Below are positions 49,103 through 61,439 of a stretch of 64,000 bases of DNA, one piece after another; the stretch's first letter is position 1; each line of letters starts with the position of its first letter. Both the position numbers and the translations under genes were made by a program. The DNA is from Buxus sempervirens (taxonomy: Eukaryota; Streptophyta; Magnoliopsida; Buxales; Buxaceae). The notes under the pieces are model-generated. The model was not told where the DNA came from and did no database searches. It worked only from the letters and a program-made list of their open reading frames with translations. The DNA lies in contig OX387191.1 in NCBI GenBank assembly GCA_947561395.2, forward strand, positions 33,745,439-33,809,438, in the 5' to 3' direction.

Positions 49103-52100
49103 TGTAAAACCCTGGATTTTCCTAAAATAAAATAAATTAAATAAGCCTAAATATTGAGAAGTTAAGATTTAATTTAGGTATTGGAGGAATAATATTATAA
49201 TCCAAAGAGATATTAGTAACTAAATAAATAAATAATAATTTTGAGTAATTAGGAATTTAAATAGTGGCTTTATTTAAATAGGAAAGAGCATGGTTGATTT
49301 AGATAAATTTTAAATATGAATGTTGGAGAAGATAGGTATTAATCCAAGTGTATTATATGGTTAAGATTGATGTAAGGAATAAAGAGGAGAATTTTTGAAA
49401 AAAGATCCAAAGGTTAAATATGAAATTTCAAGGAAAGGGTATTTTAGTCATTTTCCAATTAGCCAAATTAATATATTAAGTAATTAAATAATTATTAGAA
49501 TTGAAATATTTAACTAGACCTATTTTGGATTAGGTTTGAATTTAAATAGCAAATTATAGCTTAAAAGTTTAAAAAAGGGTACATTGGTGATTATGGTTAA
49601 TAAGGAGCCTTAAATTTGGGGATAAGAGGAGCTTTGAGGTGTTTTAGTAATATTTTAAAATAAGAAATTAAATTAGCACGAAAATAAATTAAAATAAATC
49701 CTTCTTTTGTATGAGATACTTAAAAGAGGAATTAGAAAGAGGGTTAAGATAGGAAAGTTTCCAACTAAGAGTGAGAATCCTATTTAGAAGGACTCCTAAA
49801 CCTATTGGAACTTCTAATTAAGAGAGTTTATAAAAGGGAAGGCCTAAGGAAGGTTTAGGGTTTGGAAAGTAAGCCAAAATAAGAGGGAAAAAAGAAGAAA
49901 TTCGTGCTGAGGCTTGGGAGAAAAATAAAGGGAAGAAGAGAATGAGAGAAAAGAGAGGAAAGAAAAGAAAAGGGAGGTGCCACAGGGGTCCGACTAGCAT
50001 ACTTTGAACGACAATCCCTAGAGATCCAGTCATTGGATCGTCATGAAATTTGGAGGTTATGATCTATACATGAGATACTTTAATCTAAATGGTCGAGATC
50101 GGATTTAGAGAAGTCTAAGGTGGTGCGAACTAACCAGAAGTTGGTGGAAAATCAGATTTAGAAAGAAAAAGGAGTTGCAGAGATGACCGAATAGCCAACT
50201 TCAAACGACAAGATAGGAAGATCCAATCGTTGGAATTGGCTGAAATTTTAGGGTTTTGATCTACTCATTGAGGACTTCAAACTGAACAGTGGAGATTTGA
50301 ATTAAAGAAGTCTAGAGGGGTGATATCGAGATCATAAAATGGGCACAGAAGGAGTTTTCAACAAATCTGAGTTCATAAAAAAGGCAAGTAGCAAATACTT
50401 GAAACTGGAGGAACTGCATGTTTTCTTGTGATTTTGATGTTTAATCGTATTGGTTTTTAAATTGGATTTCATTGGAAATTTTGGATGATTATAAAGTTCT
50501 GATTTGGTGATTTAAATCGCTCTTTAAGAATCAAGAAAAGTGTTGCTCATGGGTGGTTTAATTTAGAAAGAAATCTTAGATAAATTTTAACTACCAGGAT
50601 TTGATTAGGATTGTCTTAGAAGTAATTTGGAATGAAATTTAGATGTTTAGAAACAATTTAAAACTATAGGAATTTGAGAAGTTTCGGAAATTCTGAAAAA
50701 CCCAGAAAAACTGAGTTTTGGGCAGAGCGCCCTATCTGTATACCTTAAACCAGAACATGAAAACAAGTCGCTTGATACACCGTTCGAGTGCAACCACAGG
50801 TGACCTGCCTGTGTATCTAAAACAGAACCTGAAATTATAGCTGCTAGAACAGTTGCTCATGCGCCTCTTCGAGCAACCCATGTCAGAAATTCCAGATTTT
50901 GGGATTCATGCTCAGATTTAATTTTTAATGATTTTTCTGTAAATTCTAAAGTTTTAACACCTGTAACTAGGTTAATTTGAGATGTAGGAAGTGGCGGAAT
51001 TAAATTTGAATTAAAGAATAGTAATTTGGGATGATGATTGTAAATATGAAACTTTTGGAGATATTTTAAGTAAAAAGAGGTCACAACCTATTTAGATCTA
51101 ATTTTGGGTAACCTAACCTATTCTTAAACTTCAATATAGACCTAAGATACCTTCTGAAAGAAATAAATAACAGAGTTAATACGTTTTGACACCTTGGGTT
51201 CTAAATGAGGGAAAGTTGGATGTTTATAGATAATAGAAATAGAGAAATTTTAATCAAGAGTTAGGAACATTGTTAATGTCTTGATTTATTTCCTTTTAAA
51301 CAAAACTTGATTTTGAGAGTTCCTGCACTTGTATTTGAACTATTTAAGCATGCTTTGAGCTCCGAATGATTTATGTATATACTTGGATTATTTTGCCGTG
51401 GAAACTTGGAGTTTGGACATATGACTTAGTACACCTTGTGTTGGTTTTTGGGTCACAGTTGTGACAAGACAGGTGCTTGGTTTATTGGTTCCGCAAGGCG
51501 GATTTGGTCATTGTTATACAGATGAGGTTCAGTATTTAGTGGGTGTTATTGAGAAGTATGTCTATTCCCTAGTTTGGTTTTCCACCATCGTGTGGGTTTC
51601 GCAATTACATTATTAATTGATATATTATTAAGTTATTTAGAGTTTTTGATTGTGAGTTGTGTCTAGCAGGCTTAGCTCTTACATGGATCCATTAGAGTAG
51701 CTAGTAAATGAAATTGTTTTCTAGAGTTTCTTATTCTGTGTCATAGGCATTCCATCATCTCGAGGATGGTACCGCTCCTAGATTGGTCGGTCGCTACATT
51801 ACCCACTCCTGGATTGGTTGGGTTGTGCATACTAACCCATTTGGAATAGCCAGTCTGCAGGGTGGCTGGTTATTGGTTTTTTTTTTGTTGGTGGGTTCTT
51901 CCGTCGGTGTTGAATAGCTAGACTGCAGGGCGGCTGGTCCATTTGTAATTCGGAAGGTAGCATATTGGCACATGTCTGTAGGACTCTGTTTACGATTCCA
52001 TCAGTCCTGTGATGTCACAGATGTGGTATGCTGTTTGCCGTGATTTCTCTATATTATCATTTTTCTTGTTGATGATGTTGTTGGTGTAATTGTACACCTC

Positions 52101-52446
52101 ATGACTTATTTTATATAAACATGGACTGATTTCATGCATGCACCTTGCTACTTGTTGAGATTTATTCTCACTCCGGTTTCTCCCATTTTTCAGGTACTCT
52201 TGGCAAGGATGTCAAGTTGTGGGCTAGTTGTAGCTGGATAGTCAGTTTAGTTGTAGATTAGTTTTCCTAAGATTAAGAACATTGTAATTGTTAAAGTTTA
52301 TTTGTTAATGGATATTAATTCAAGTTTCCGCATTTACTCTGATTATAAGTTAGAAAAAGTTCTAAATTATTCCATATTTTAGTTGCTTTTGTTACTTACC
52401 ATAACACCTCGGTTTTGGGAATTGGACCTGGAACCGGGGCGTTACA
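49103..52446 (+). mobile_element. Solo LTR E
   Basis: 3344 bp, from TGTAAAACCCTGGATTTTCC to GAACCGGGGCGTTACA, with a perfect target duplication GTTTT at 49098-49102 and 52447-52451. Nested in LTR F; same family as D and C. TATAAAAG at 49829, donor-like AAGGCAAGTAGCAA at 50391-50404, hairpin TGAGATTTATTCTCA at 52156-52170 and acceptor-like TTTTTCAG ending at 52193. No internal region. Confidence 0.92.
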
Positions 52447-53767
52447 GTTTTAGCTTTGGAAAATTCCTTATATGCCGCTAGGCACTATTAGTGCAACATG
52501 TCCGTTTGAGAAAATTGTGATTGTTGGTGTCTAGTGGGCATAGCTGCATGTGGATTGTAAAATCCCGAATTTTTAATAATAATTAAAATTTTGATTTTGG
52601 GATTATTAATTTATTTAAGTGATGGAAAGTTCTGAAAAAGAGATTAAGTGGTTGAACCAAAAAGTCTAAGGTGAATGCGGGTGGAAATTCTAATTATATA
52701 TATATATAAAAGAAGAAGCAATAATTATATTTTAATTTATTGGTTTAGGGTGGAGTGTCGCAAGGGCAATTTGGAAATTTCAGCAATTCGGGGATTATTT
52801 AAATTTGGGTAAGTGGTAATTATATCGTTTTGTAATAATTTAATAAATTATTAAGGTAAATTTGGTTAGATTCAATTAAGTGGGATTGTATTTATCTGAG
52901 TAGCAAATCAGCTGATCAAGGCTAATAAGGTGTGGTGTTCTGGTAGTGTAGAGATCATGGAATTAAAGCATTTTGGGTAGTGTCTATGTAAGGAGTTGGT
53001 AGTTTGGCGAAGCGGCGGATCATGAGAAGTTAAAGAGTCTTGGGCGGCAGCTATAAATAGAATGTTAAATTGTTGATGTTCTGTTTAGTTCACTCGTTGT
53101 TCGATCGAAAGAGAGATTGCTAAGGAGATCAGAGTAGGAGCAAGGGTTTGATCGAAATTCTAGGAAGAGATTCTGATTAGATGTGAGTGAATCATCTGTT
53201 TTGTCGAAGCCGAAGAGAACAGAGGCTCTGTTCATGGAAGAAAGGGGCATCTAATCCTGTTGATCTGAATTTTCATTCAGATCTCAGTCCAGATCAGGTA
53301 AGGATCAAATAGGTTATTGCTTTAATTGATTTTGATTAGGTTTTACTTCAGAATTCGTGAAGAAATAGATTAGGTGTTAAAACTCAGATTTATGCAATTT
53401 CAACTTTCGTTGGAAAATTCTGGACATGAAGAACCAGATCAGCTTGTTGATTTCCATTGAGATGGAATTCTAGCATTAGACAGGCAAGTAGCACCTTCGA
53501 TTTGTCGTGTTTTTGTATGCTTTTATGATCATCTAATGAATTAGAATTGAAGTAATCAAAAATCTGATTACCTGTTCATGAAATGGGCGTTTAATTTGTG
53601 ATTCAATTTTAGTCTAGTTAAATTAATTCCGAGATGGCGTACTTGTGTTATGAGTATGTTTTTCAATGAGTTAGAAGTGTTTTGATTGAAGGAAACCAGT
53701 TCGGTCCATGAGATTTTGTAATTGCCACAATTGAAAATCACCGAAGTTAAAAAATAAAAAATAAAAA

Positions 53768-53885
53768 CCTGGCGCCAAGTTGCGCCAAGTGCTGCTGACC
53801 TCAAAGAGGTCAACGGTGGTTAAAAAAAAGGGTGGGCTGACTGGCGCCAATCTCTCCGGGTCAACCCCGGGTCAGTGCCAGCACA
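53768..53885 (+). repeat. Dyad-word cassette of LTR G
   Basis: Contains CTGGCGCCAAGTTGCGCCAA, GACCTCAAAGAGGTC (inverted repeat), CTGACTGGCGCCAATC and CCGGGTCAACCCCGGGTCAG. The order of words parallels LTR A (GGTCAG words in both) but the sequences differ. Confidence 0.75.
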
Positions 53886-56707
53886 GTCTAAGAACAACCA
53901 TGTGTGGCTGAGTCTGTAATTGAGATTAAATACAGTTTAGGCTTCTCAAACTTGTTTACATGAGTTCATCTAAGTCTTAATTAGCATCTATACTCAGTAG
54001 AATCTTATGGAAGCCAACTTAGTGCTATGGTTTAGGAGAATTATTGGGAGAGATAACACTAAAGACATGTCATAATTTTCTGCAGCACATTAGTTGAGAT
54101 TCTTTTGAGTTTAAATTGTGTCAAATATATTTTATAACCCCACTTGAGTCACTCAAGAATTTAATGGAGAAATTTAGAACTGTTAGTAATCTATGCAGAT
54201 TTATTTTTGACAATAAAGTCTATGGAGTCGTATATATTGAGATCACTGAGAGGATGATAGCAAATCTGAATTCTTCACATAGAGGATTAACTAATAGGGG
54301 AATACTGGAGCAGATTGTATCATGTATCTAAATGGGATTCCAGTACAAATGTAATAGCAATTGGGGCTGATTTTGTTCCATTAGTAATTAATGGTTTTAA
54401 CTTGAAAATTCTAACCTATGGTGACTATCTAAGTGTGAGTATAATATTATGGTGGATGTTGGTTGATTATATGTGTAAGCCAAACTTAGTTGGCACCCAG
54501 TCCCTGTTTCATAATCAGGTACGGCTATTGCTATTGAGTCCAAAATTTTCAGGTTGCTCTCCTTTGATACCAACTTGTGCAACCTTGATAAACCTTAGCA
54601 AGGTGCTGTAGGGGCTTTTTAAGTGAATTCTTTCTTCTAGGTTAATATGGGGCAAACCACCAATAGATAATCTGGTTGGGTTTTGGTTTTCAGCAATGAT
54701 GTAATTTAAGTTTAATTCGCTAAATTTGGTCGATTCATTACCAGATTTGCCAATAACAATCATGTGCGGCAGATTTGTCTTTTGAGTATCACTAAAGTTC
54801 TAGCTTGCTAATCCTATCGAATTGAGTTAATCTAAGTTCATTTGGTGTCCAAGTGTTAGTAGAAACCTATAAGGGATAATTTGACAATAAGGATTACAAA
54901 TTAACTGGTATTGGGATAAATAATTAGAAATTAGCAAATCTGAAATTATACATTAAGAGAATTGGTTATTCGGGAAACCCGTTGAGCTAATTTAACCACA
55001 TTGTAGTAGTTGTAATTATGGCATGACCTAAATATTATGCTAATATGTTTTCTTAATAAGTCACTAGTTATATTCCATGGGTTGTAAATTGAAGGTAAAT
55101 TGATGAGATCAGTAAGTTAAGAGCTGTTATTTCTGTTTTGTGTTTAATCAGAAGTTTCAATGCTGGATTTATTTTCTAAATAATGTGTTTAACTTAAGAA
55201 ACTCCAGATTTGAGGTGTTATCTATTTGAGTGGAATTCTATTGAAATTATTGTACTAAGCCATATTTGAATATATTGATTGTTTCACGAAGGCTTTACTT
55301 GAGTATTGTCTGCATATCGAGAGTTGGTATTGCAAATGCATATTATGCTTGATCACACTTGTCTATATGTTGCTTTATTCGATGGATTACTTTTGGTTTG
55401 AATTGAGACCTTTGTTTATTTGTTGGTTTAATTTTAAGCTATTTAGGGCTTAACTCGTTATGGATCCATAATTTAGCTAGTAAGTGAAGTCTGTCTAATT
55501 TGTTTGGTTAAAGTCTAACTTCCTTCATGCATTTCCTTTATATGGAGAGGCCTTCCATGAGGGAAGTGCTGCAAATCAAATTACCCTAGTGAGTTTCCTC
55601 CATATAAAGAGGCCTTCCATGAGGGAAGTGCTGCAGCAACTCCCTTTCCACCCCAGAGGGGGGTGAGGTCTATTATTGACGGCAGATTTGTCAGTGTGAC
55701 AGTGGTTCTCATACTAGATTGTTATCCCTTTCCACCCTAGCAAGGGTGAGGTCTTGTGATTTCCATCGAAAGACGATGATATTGGAATTAGTTATTGCAA
55801 AGGCATCAGATTATGCGGAGGCATTAGATTATGCAGAGGCATCAGTTTTGGTAGAGGTTCCCGGACTGGAACTGTTTGGAGCTAGAACTTAATCTTACAA
55901 AGTGGTCAAATTTCACAAATCCCATCGTACTATGTTGTAGCGCCCCAGATCCGGGTCTGACCTATCACGGCACCAACCCGTACCCGAGACCTACTTATGG
56001 ACCCAAAAGAACCTGATAAGCATAATTAATGTGGGCAATTACAATGTAATCATCAGAGTGCATAAGATAAAGAAACATGGAATTTAAAATTTTCCATATA
56101 ATAAAAGGGCATCTGTATAATAACTCCAAAATACAACATTTAGGTACACAAAAAGGCAACTAAGATCTCTCCATCACTATGTCTCACATGAGCATTCATA
56201 CACAAAAATAATAATCTAAAGATAACTCCCAAGTTTACAAATCCCAAAAAAGAATAACTACATTCCCCTCGATAGTTTCTAGGAACTAAATACAATAACA
56301 TAAAGAGAACCCCTAATACGGATAGTAAAAGTCCTCGGGCCTGCGCTCAGACTCACCCTCAATAGCTGCCCTAGTACGTGGCTCACCAAGTGGATCTGAA
56401 AACAAATCCGGTAAAACAAAACACGCGTGAGACTTAAAGTCCCAGTAAGTAGCAAACATGTATGAATGGAAGCAATTGATGCAATACATATAACATCATG
56501 AGTAAAAGCAGTTTAGGCAATATATATTCCCAAGTCACTGCATCTCAAGAATATAACACATAAAAATTAGCTAACAAACCTAGTAGAACTGATAATGTAA
56601 AACAAACCTGTGGAACTCACGATGTAGGACAAACCTTGCTCAGTAGTTATTAGAACCAATGTCACGTTCCACCACCCAAGATATAATACGTAATGAACAA
56701 CCAAGTG

Positions 56708-56965
56708 TCAAGTGGGACTACTCGTCCACTATTGAATACCAAGTGTCAAGTGGACTACTCGTCCACCATTGAATGCCAAATGTCATGTGGGACTACTCAT
56801 CCACAATTAAATACCAAGAGTCAAGTGGGACTACACGTCCACTGTTGATTGCCAAGTGGAATTCCCCATCCACTATCACATCAATAGAGACCAAGTGGAA
56901 TTCCCCATCCACTGCCAATAACCCATGCCAAGGGCAAATGGAATTCCCCATCCACTGCCAATAAA
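56708..56965 (-). repeat. Hairpin tandem repeats in LTR H
   Basis: Two related series: four units of CAAGTGGGACTACTCGTCCAC type (56708-56850) and three or four units of AAGTGGAATTCCCCATCCAC (56856-56965), spacing 30-45 bp. In each, GTGG and CCAC (or AGTGGA and TCCACT) pair, so every unit can fold as a small hairpin. Confidence 0.82.
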
Positions 56966-58539
56966 CCATAGGCCAAAGCCTTGTCAAATCATATGAGAGT
57001 TTTTCGACATCGCTTTCATAAATCCAAGCCAATCAAAATGAAGATCATAAAATCCTCAAAACACATTTTCGATGTGTGGGATGATCTTAGGAATCCCATA
57101 TAAGTCACCATACCAAAAATCAACAGATTCCGAGACAAAAAGTTTCGGACCTAAAAAATATTCCAAGTCTGGATAAAAATGTTGACTTTTCGGTGTATAA
57201 TTTTTCTAGACAAATCTACAAGGAGTTTCGAGCTCAAATTCTGGTTGTAGTCTATTGAAGGGTATACAAATCTTCTAAAATTTTATGGGCTCCTGAATCA
57301 CTCGTTTGGATATCAAACTCAAAAAGTAGCCTTTTTTTGAAAATCGGGAAAACTGGAAATTTAGGCACAAACTAAAAAGTTGACTTTTTATTGGTTAGGA
57401 ATTGGATCTTGGGAGTATTTTTATTGGTTCCAAATGGGGGGTAAAACCTTATTTACATGTAAAGACTTAAGTAAATTGAGCAATAAATACATAGGTCTTT
57501 CATGTAATAAAGGTGCTATGCGAGAGGCTTGGGTTGTTTGGGAAAGGGTTTGAAAGAAAAAGGTTGAACAAATCAAGAAACAGGATCCACAATTAGCCCC
57601 TGGATTAATCACCCAGGGGATATTAGCTTTAGCGCGCGGACGCTCAGGTTCAAGGTTCAGGCGTTGAGGTTTAAAGTGTGCGCGCCCAGGTTTAAAACAA
57701 GGTCGACGCGCGCGCGCTAAGGTTTAACGTTCGTGCGTTAAGGCAATACGCAAGGCAACGTTCGCACGTTCCCTTTGAACATACGCGCGTTAAGGTTCTA
57801 GATTAATCGCCCAGGTTAATCCTGATTCACGATTTAAGATAACAGAGACTTGTCTTTTGGGGGTTTGGCTCAGGATTAATCGTAAATTTTTAGGATTAAT
57901 CACCACCTCGGGATTTCAGATATTTTTGGCTATTTTCGACTCAAAACTCATACAACTCCTTCCTAACCTTTCCAACACCCAAATGGGATGATCATAAATC
58001 ATCCCAACACACTTAAAAACACATTCTAAAACCAAGATTCATTCCAAATCCTCATGAACACAACATCCATCACATAAATCATCATTCAAATACCAAACTC
58101 AAACCCTAATTCGAAATGTGAACAATAGAGATGGAAATCCAGGGAAAATCAATGGAAAACTAAACCAAATAGTTACATAAACCAAACCCTATGAATTTTT
58201 GAAGCAAAACCCTATATGCAAATGATTCTTCAGTTTATCAAAACCCTAAGATAGAGAAATACGAAAATCCAATAAATTCATTTTAGTTGAAGGGTTTGCT
58301 ACTTACTTGTTAATGGAGAAGCAACCTTCCCTTCAAGCTTTTCTCTCCTTCTTCTTCTTCCTCTTGAAGCTTCAAGCAAGCTCCCACACTTTCTCTCTTG
58401 TTCTATACGTCCAAGACAAAAGGGAGTGTTCTAAAAATACTTAAAATAAAAATTAGGGCATCCTTTTATATGCCCAAACTTTTGGTCTTTCAAATCTGTC
58501 CCTAAACAAGGCTTTTATTCAACTAAAACCCTTAGGGTG

Positions 58540-59290
58540 TACTTAAGGCATACTAGGGGGTACCTTAGTGTTATTCGAGGGGGTACCTTGGTGTTAAGTT
58601 GAGGGTACATTAGTGTTATTTGAGGAATACCTTAGTGTTTCAAGGGGGATTTGCCTTAGTTACTCAAGAGGTGATACTTTAGGTAAATCAAGGGAGTACT
58701 TTAGGTATTCAATTGGGGTACCTTAAGCAAAACAGTGGGGTACTTTAGGTGTACTTGAGTGGTACCTTAGGTAACACTTGGATATACTTTGAGTAATACA
58801 TCAGGGGGTACTTCGGGTAATACATGGGTGTACCCTAGGCATATTTGGGTGGTACCTTGGGTAACACTTTGGTGTACTCTAGGTATACTTGGGTGGTACC
58901 TTGGGTAATACTTGGGGGTACTTTAGGTATACTTTGGTGATACCTTAGGTAATACTTGGGTGTACCTTAGGTAATGCATGGGTGTACCCTAGGCATACTT
59001 GGGTGGTACCTTTGGTAATACTTCGGTGTACTCTAGGTATACTTGGATGGTACCTTGAGTAGTACATGGATGTACTTTGGGTATACAATAGGAGTACCTT
59101 GGGTAATACAAGAGGTACTTTAGTGGTATTTGGGAGGGTACCTTGGGTATACTCTTAGGAGGTCTTTAGGTACTCTTAGGAGTTACTTGAGGTACATGTG
59201 AAAGGCACCTTGGGTACACTTGGATGGAGATTTGGGTACACTTGGAAGGTACTTTAAGTATACTTGGGAGATACTTTGTGGTACACTTAA
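58540..59290 (-). repeat. GGTACCTTAGGTA minisatellite in LTR H
   Basis: About 750 bp of degenerate units of 20-25 bp, such as GGGTACCTTAGGTAATACTT and TGTACTCTAGGTATACTTGG. LTR K has only a short version (30880-31010, GGGGGTACC words), so the array expanded in H and explains why H is longer than B and K. Confidence 0.88.
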
Positions 59291-59867
59291 CTCTAATTTT
59301 TCAGAATTTGATTTCCAATTCACTAGATCTAATTGAAAGATACCTTAGCAAATGATAATTAAGACATAACACTAACTAAACTTACCTTAATAACTAAATT
59401 AAAGTTCAATTTGATTTCCCTAAATCTCCAAGGATAATCCACATCTACCTCATCCTCATAATACCAATACTTAATTAGTCTAATAATTCTACTTTAGATA
59501 ATTAAGCTTAATAATTAAGGTATAATCCGGGACGGGGTTTTACATATGTGGTTTGATATTGTTTGCCAGATTAACCGTGATTATTCGCCTTGTTATATAT
59601 TTTCAATCGTCCATGTTTTTGGCAAGTAAATAAAATGTATTTGTGCATGCATGTGCTGCTTGCTGAAATATTCGTATCTCGCCTGTTTTGTTTTATTTTC
59701 AGATCTCAGAAAGGACATTACCAGCGGGTATATGCTTGGATCAGGCGAATTGGGGAAATTTTAGCTGACTCTGATTATATTGTTGTTATTTCATGTTTTC
59801 CTTCACTCTAATATAGCGATCCGGTGTGGTAAGTTAACCCTTCGGAGATGAGTTACGGTTTATTTCA

Positions 59868-60198
59868 TGGTATTAGAGCTGGTTCCGGGTCCAGTAGTCC
59901 GTGGCTAATGTGGGTCCTAGCGTTGCCCGTAAGAGGTGGTTGGACCGACAAGGGCGGGCTCATGAGGGGCTGGCAGGTTTCTAGGTGGCCACTGCATGGG
60001 GACGTACAGCTCTGAGGGGTGGGGGGGGGGGGGAGGGGGGAGATTGTGATATCCCGATTCTACATTGGAAACGGATGAATACCCGGTATGGTATAAGAGT
60101 CAAGAAGAACACTTAACCAAGCGAGACGCCTTTTGAGGACAAAACCGTGCGACCTTAGCCCCAAAACGGATAATACCTCACTGGGTTAGGTCGTTACA
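59868..60198 (+). mobile_element. TRIM-like 3' part of element G (PBS, leader, PPT, 3' LTR)
   Basis: PBS TGGTATTAGAGCTGGTTCC at 59868 matches the initiator-Met pattern with one change. The leader has GGCTCATGAGGGGCTGGCAG and no coding frame. The purine tract has a G14 run and GAGGGGGGAGAT before the short LTR. Inside the LTR, AAAACCGTGCGACC and CCAAAACGGATAATACCT are words commonly seen in plant TRIM/SMART LTRs. This is family-pattern recognition, not a search result. Confidence 0.7.
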
Positions 60199-61439
60199 TG
60201 GATTCATAGGGTTAAGCTTGAGAGTGAAGAGGTTTTTCTTTGTTTGGGTACTCCTAATTTGTGTTCGTGCTTCCTTTGCAAGTTAGTTTGCATTGGGAGG
60301 TCTGCATGTCTATAGGGTCATTTCGAGCCTCGTTGGTGAGTCCTGTATATGCGGATCAGTGGCCATCTCCATGTATTGATTTAGGTGATGCATGCTAGTG
60401 GTACGTGCCAAGCTTCGTAAGTTTCGTGCGCAATAAACCAATGACTACACCTCTTGTCTCAATGATATACGGGTTTGAGGGTCTTAGTAGCTTCGCTCAT
60501 AAGTCGCATGGTGGCATAGTGAATGGAGAGTTTCTTTTCAAAGTTCTTTCTTGTCTTCACGAATCCTACAATGTTGAATGTTGGATTGTGATGAATTTGT
60601 GGTGATCTTGTTATTACACTATTGTTTTGGGAATTCATGTTGATGGAATTGTTTATACTTTTGAACTGTTTTGATTTGAGAACTGTTTAATCTGTTGAGA
60701 TTATATCGTAACTTGCTCATCTCATTTATTTTTACCGAGCATGAAAGTTACTATCTTCTATATATAAACTGTTTCTTCATGCATGTTGTTACCTACTTGA
60801 ATATTTGTATCTCATTCCTATTTGTTTTGTTCTGTTTTCAACTGATACGCATGAGAGAGACGTGGGGTTTGCTTCTGGGAGCGAGTTTGCTGATTTCCTT
60901 CCAGAGGACTATTATTATCAAGAGTAATTAGGTTTTGAGATTTATATTGTTATTAAGACATTGATTAACATTATTAGTTATTTATGATTTGATGATGTTG
61001 AGAGTGAAATTGATAGAACCTTCATTACTAGACTTGATTTATATTTTTGAAGAGATGGTTTTTTTAATCCATGCTTATTAATGGTTATATTTAATGTTAA
61101 GACTTCCGCACTCTGATATGAATTATTAATCGAATGGAAATTTATTGTTTGGTATTTAGTAATTTTTGTGCCCGTAGCACTTTGGATTTGGGTTGAATGC
61201 CGGTTTTGCATTGACCTGGGTTCGGGGCATTACATTTGTGGAGGGTAATATTTGAAAAAAAAAATGGAGGACCAGAATCTGGGGAATATTCTCCCTTTTT
61301 CTCTTTACTAAGAGTATAGATGATGAAATCACTTATGTACATTCACATTGGATCAAAGAATTGATTACATATTTTTGGCCTAATTTATATTTAAGGGATT
61401 TGAATACTAGAGTTAATTGTTGATTCTTGTGTAGACACC

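Larger units (their letters stand above)
55936..59544 (-). mobile_element. Solo LTR H
   Basis: 3609 bp in reverse orientation; in its own sense from TGTAAAACCCCGTCCCGG (59544) to GATCTGGGGCGCTACA (55936). A perfect target duplication TATGT lies at 55931-55935 and 59545-59549. Inserted in the 5' LTR of G. Family of B and K. It contains a GGTAC minisatellite (58540-59290), hairpin repeats (56708-56965) and a cassette with GCGCGCG and GGATTAATC words (57590-57895). Confidence 0.92.
52556..60198 (+). mobile_element. Chimeric retroelement G: long LTR at 5' end, TRIM-like 3' end
   Basis: Starts TGTAAAATCCCGAATTTTT like LTR A and ends GGTTAGGTCGTTACA. One perfect target duplication TGGAT flanks the whole (52551-52555, 60199-60203), and LTR I shows the empty site as a single TGGAT (near 45035, reverse strand). 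The 5' LTR runs to about 59867 (net ~3.7 kb after removing H) and lacks the usual last ~25 bp; then come a primer-binding site TGGTATTAGAGCTGG (59868), about 150 bp of leader, a G-rich polypurine tract (60015-60044), and a 154-bp 3' LTR (60045-60198) starting TGTGATATCCCGATTC. That short 3' LTR is unlike the 5' LTR and resembles TRIM LTRs. Confidence 0.8.
47885..61234 (+). mobile_element. Solo LTR F, split by E and by the chimeric element G
   Basis: Starts TGTAAGACCCTAAAAATTTG and ends CTGGGTTCGGGGCATTACA; a perfect target duplication TTTGT lies at 47880-47884 and 61235-61239. Pieces are 47885-49102, 52452-52555 and 60204-61234, net about 2353 bp. Reverse LTR I (43864-46340) is the uninterrupted relative: it shares, for example, CTAGTGGGCATAGCTG, CAAGTTAGTTTGC and CCATCTCCATGTATTGATTT with F, in the same order. 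Confidence 0.92.
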
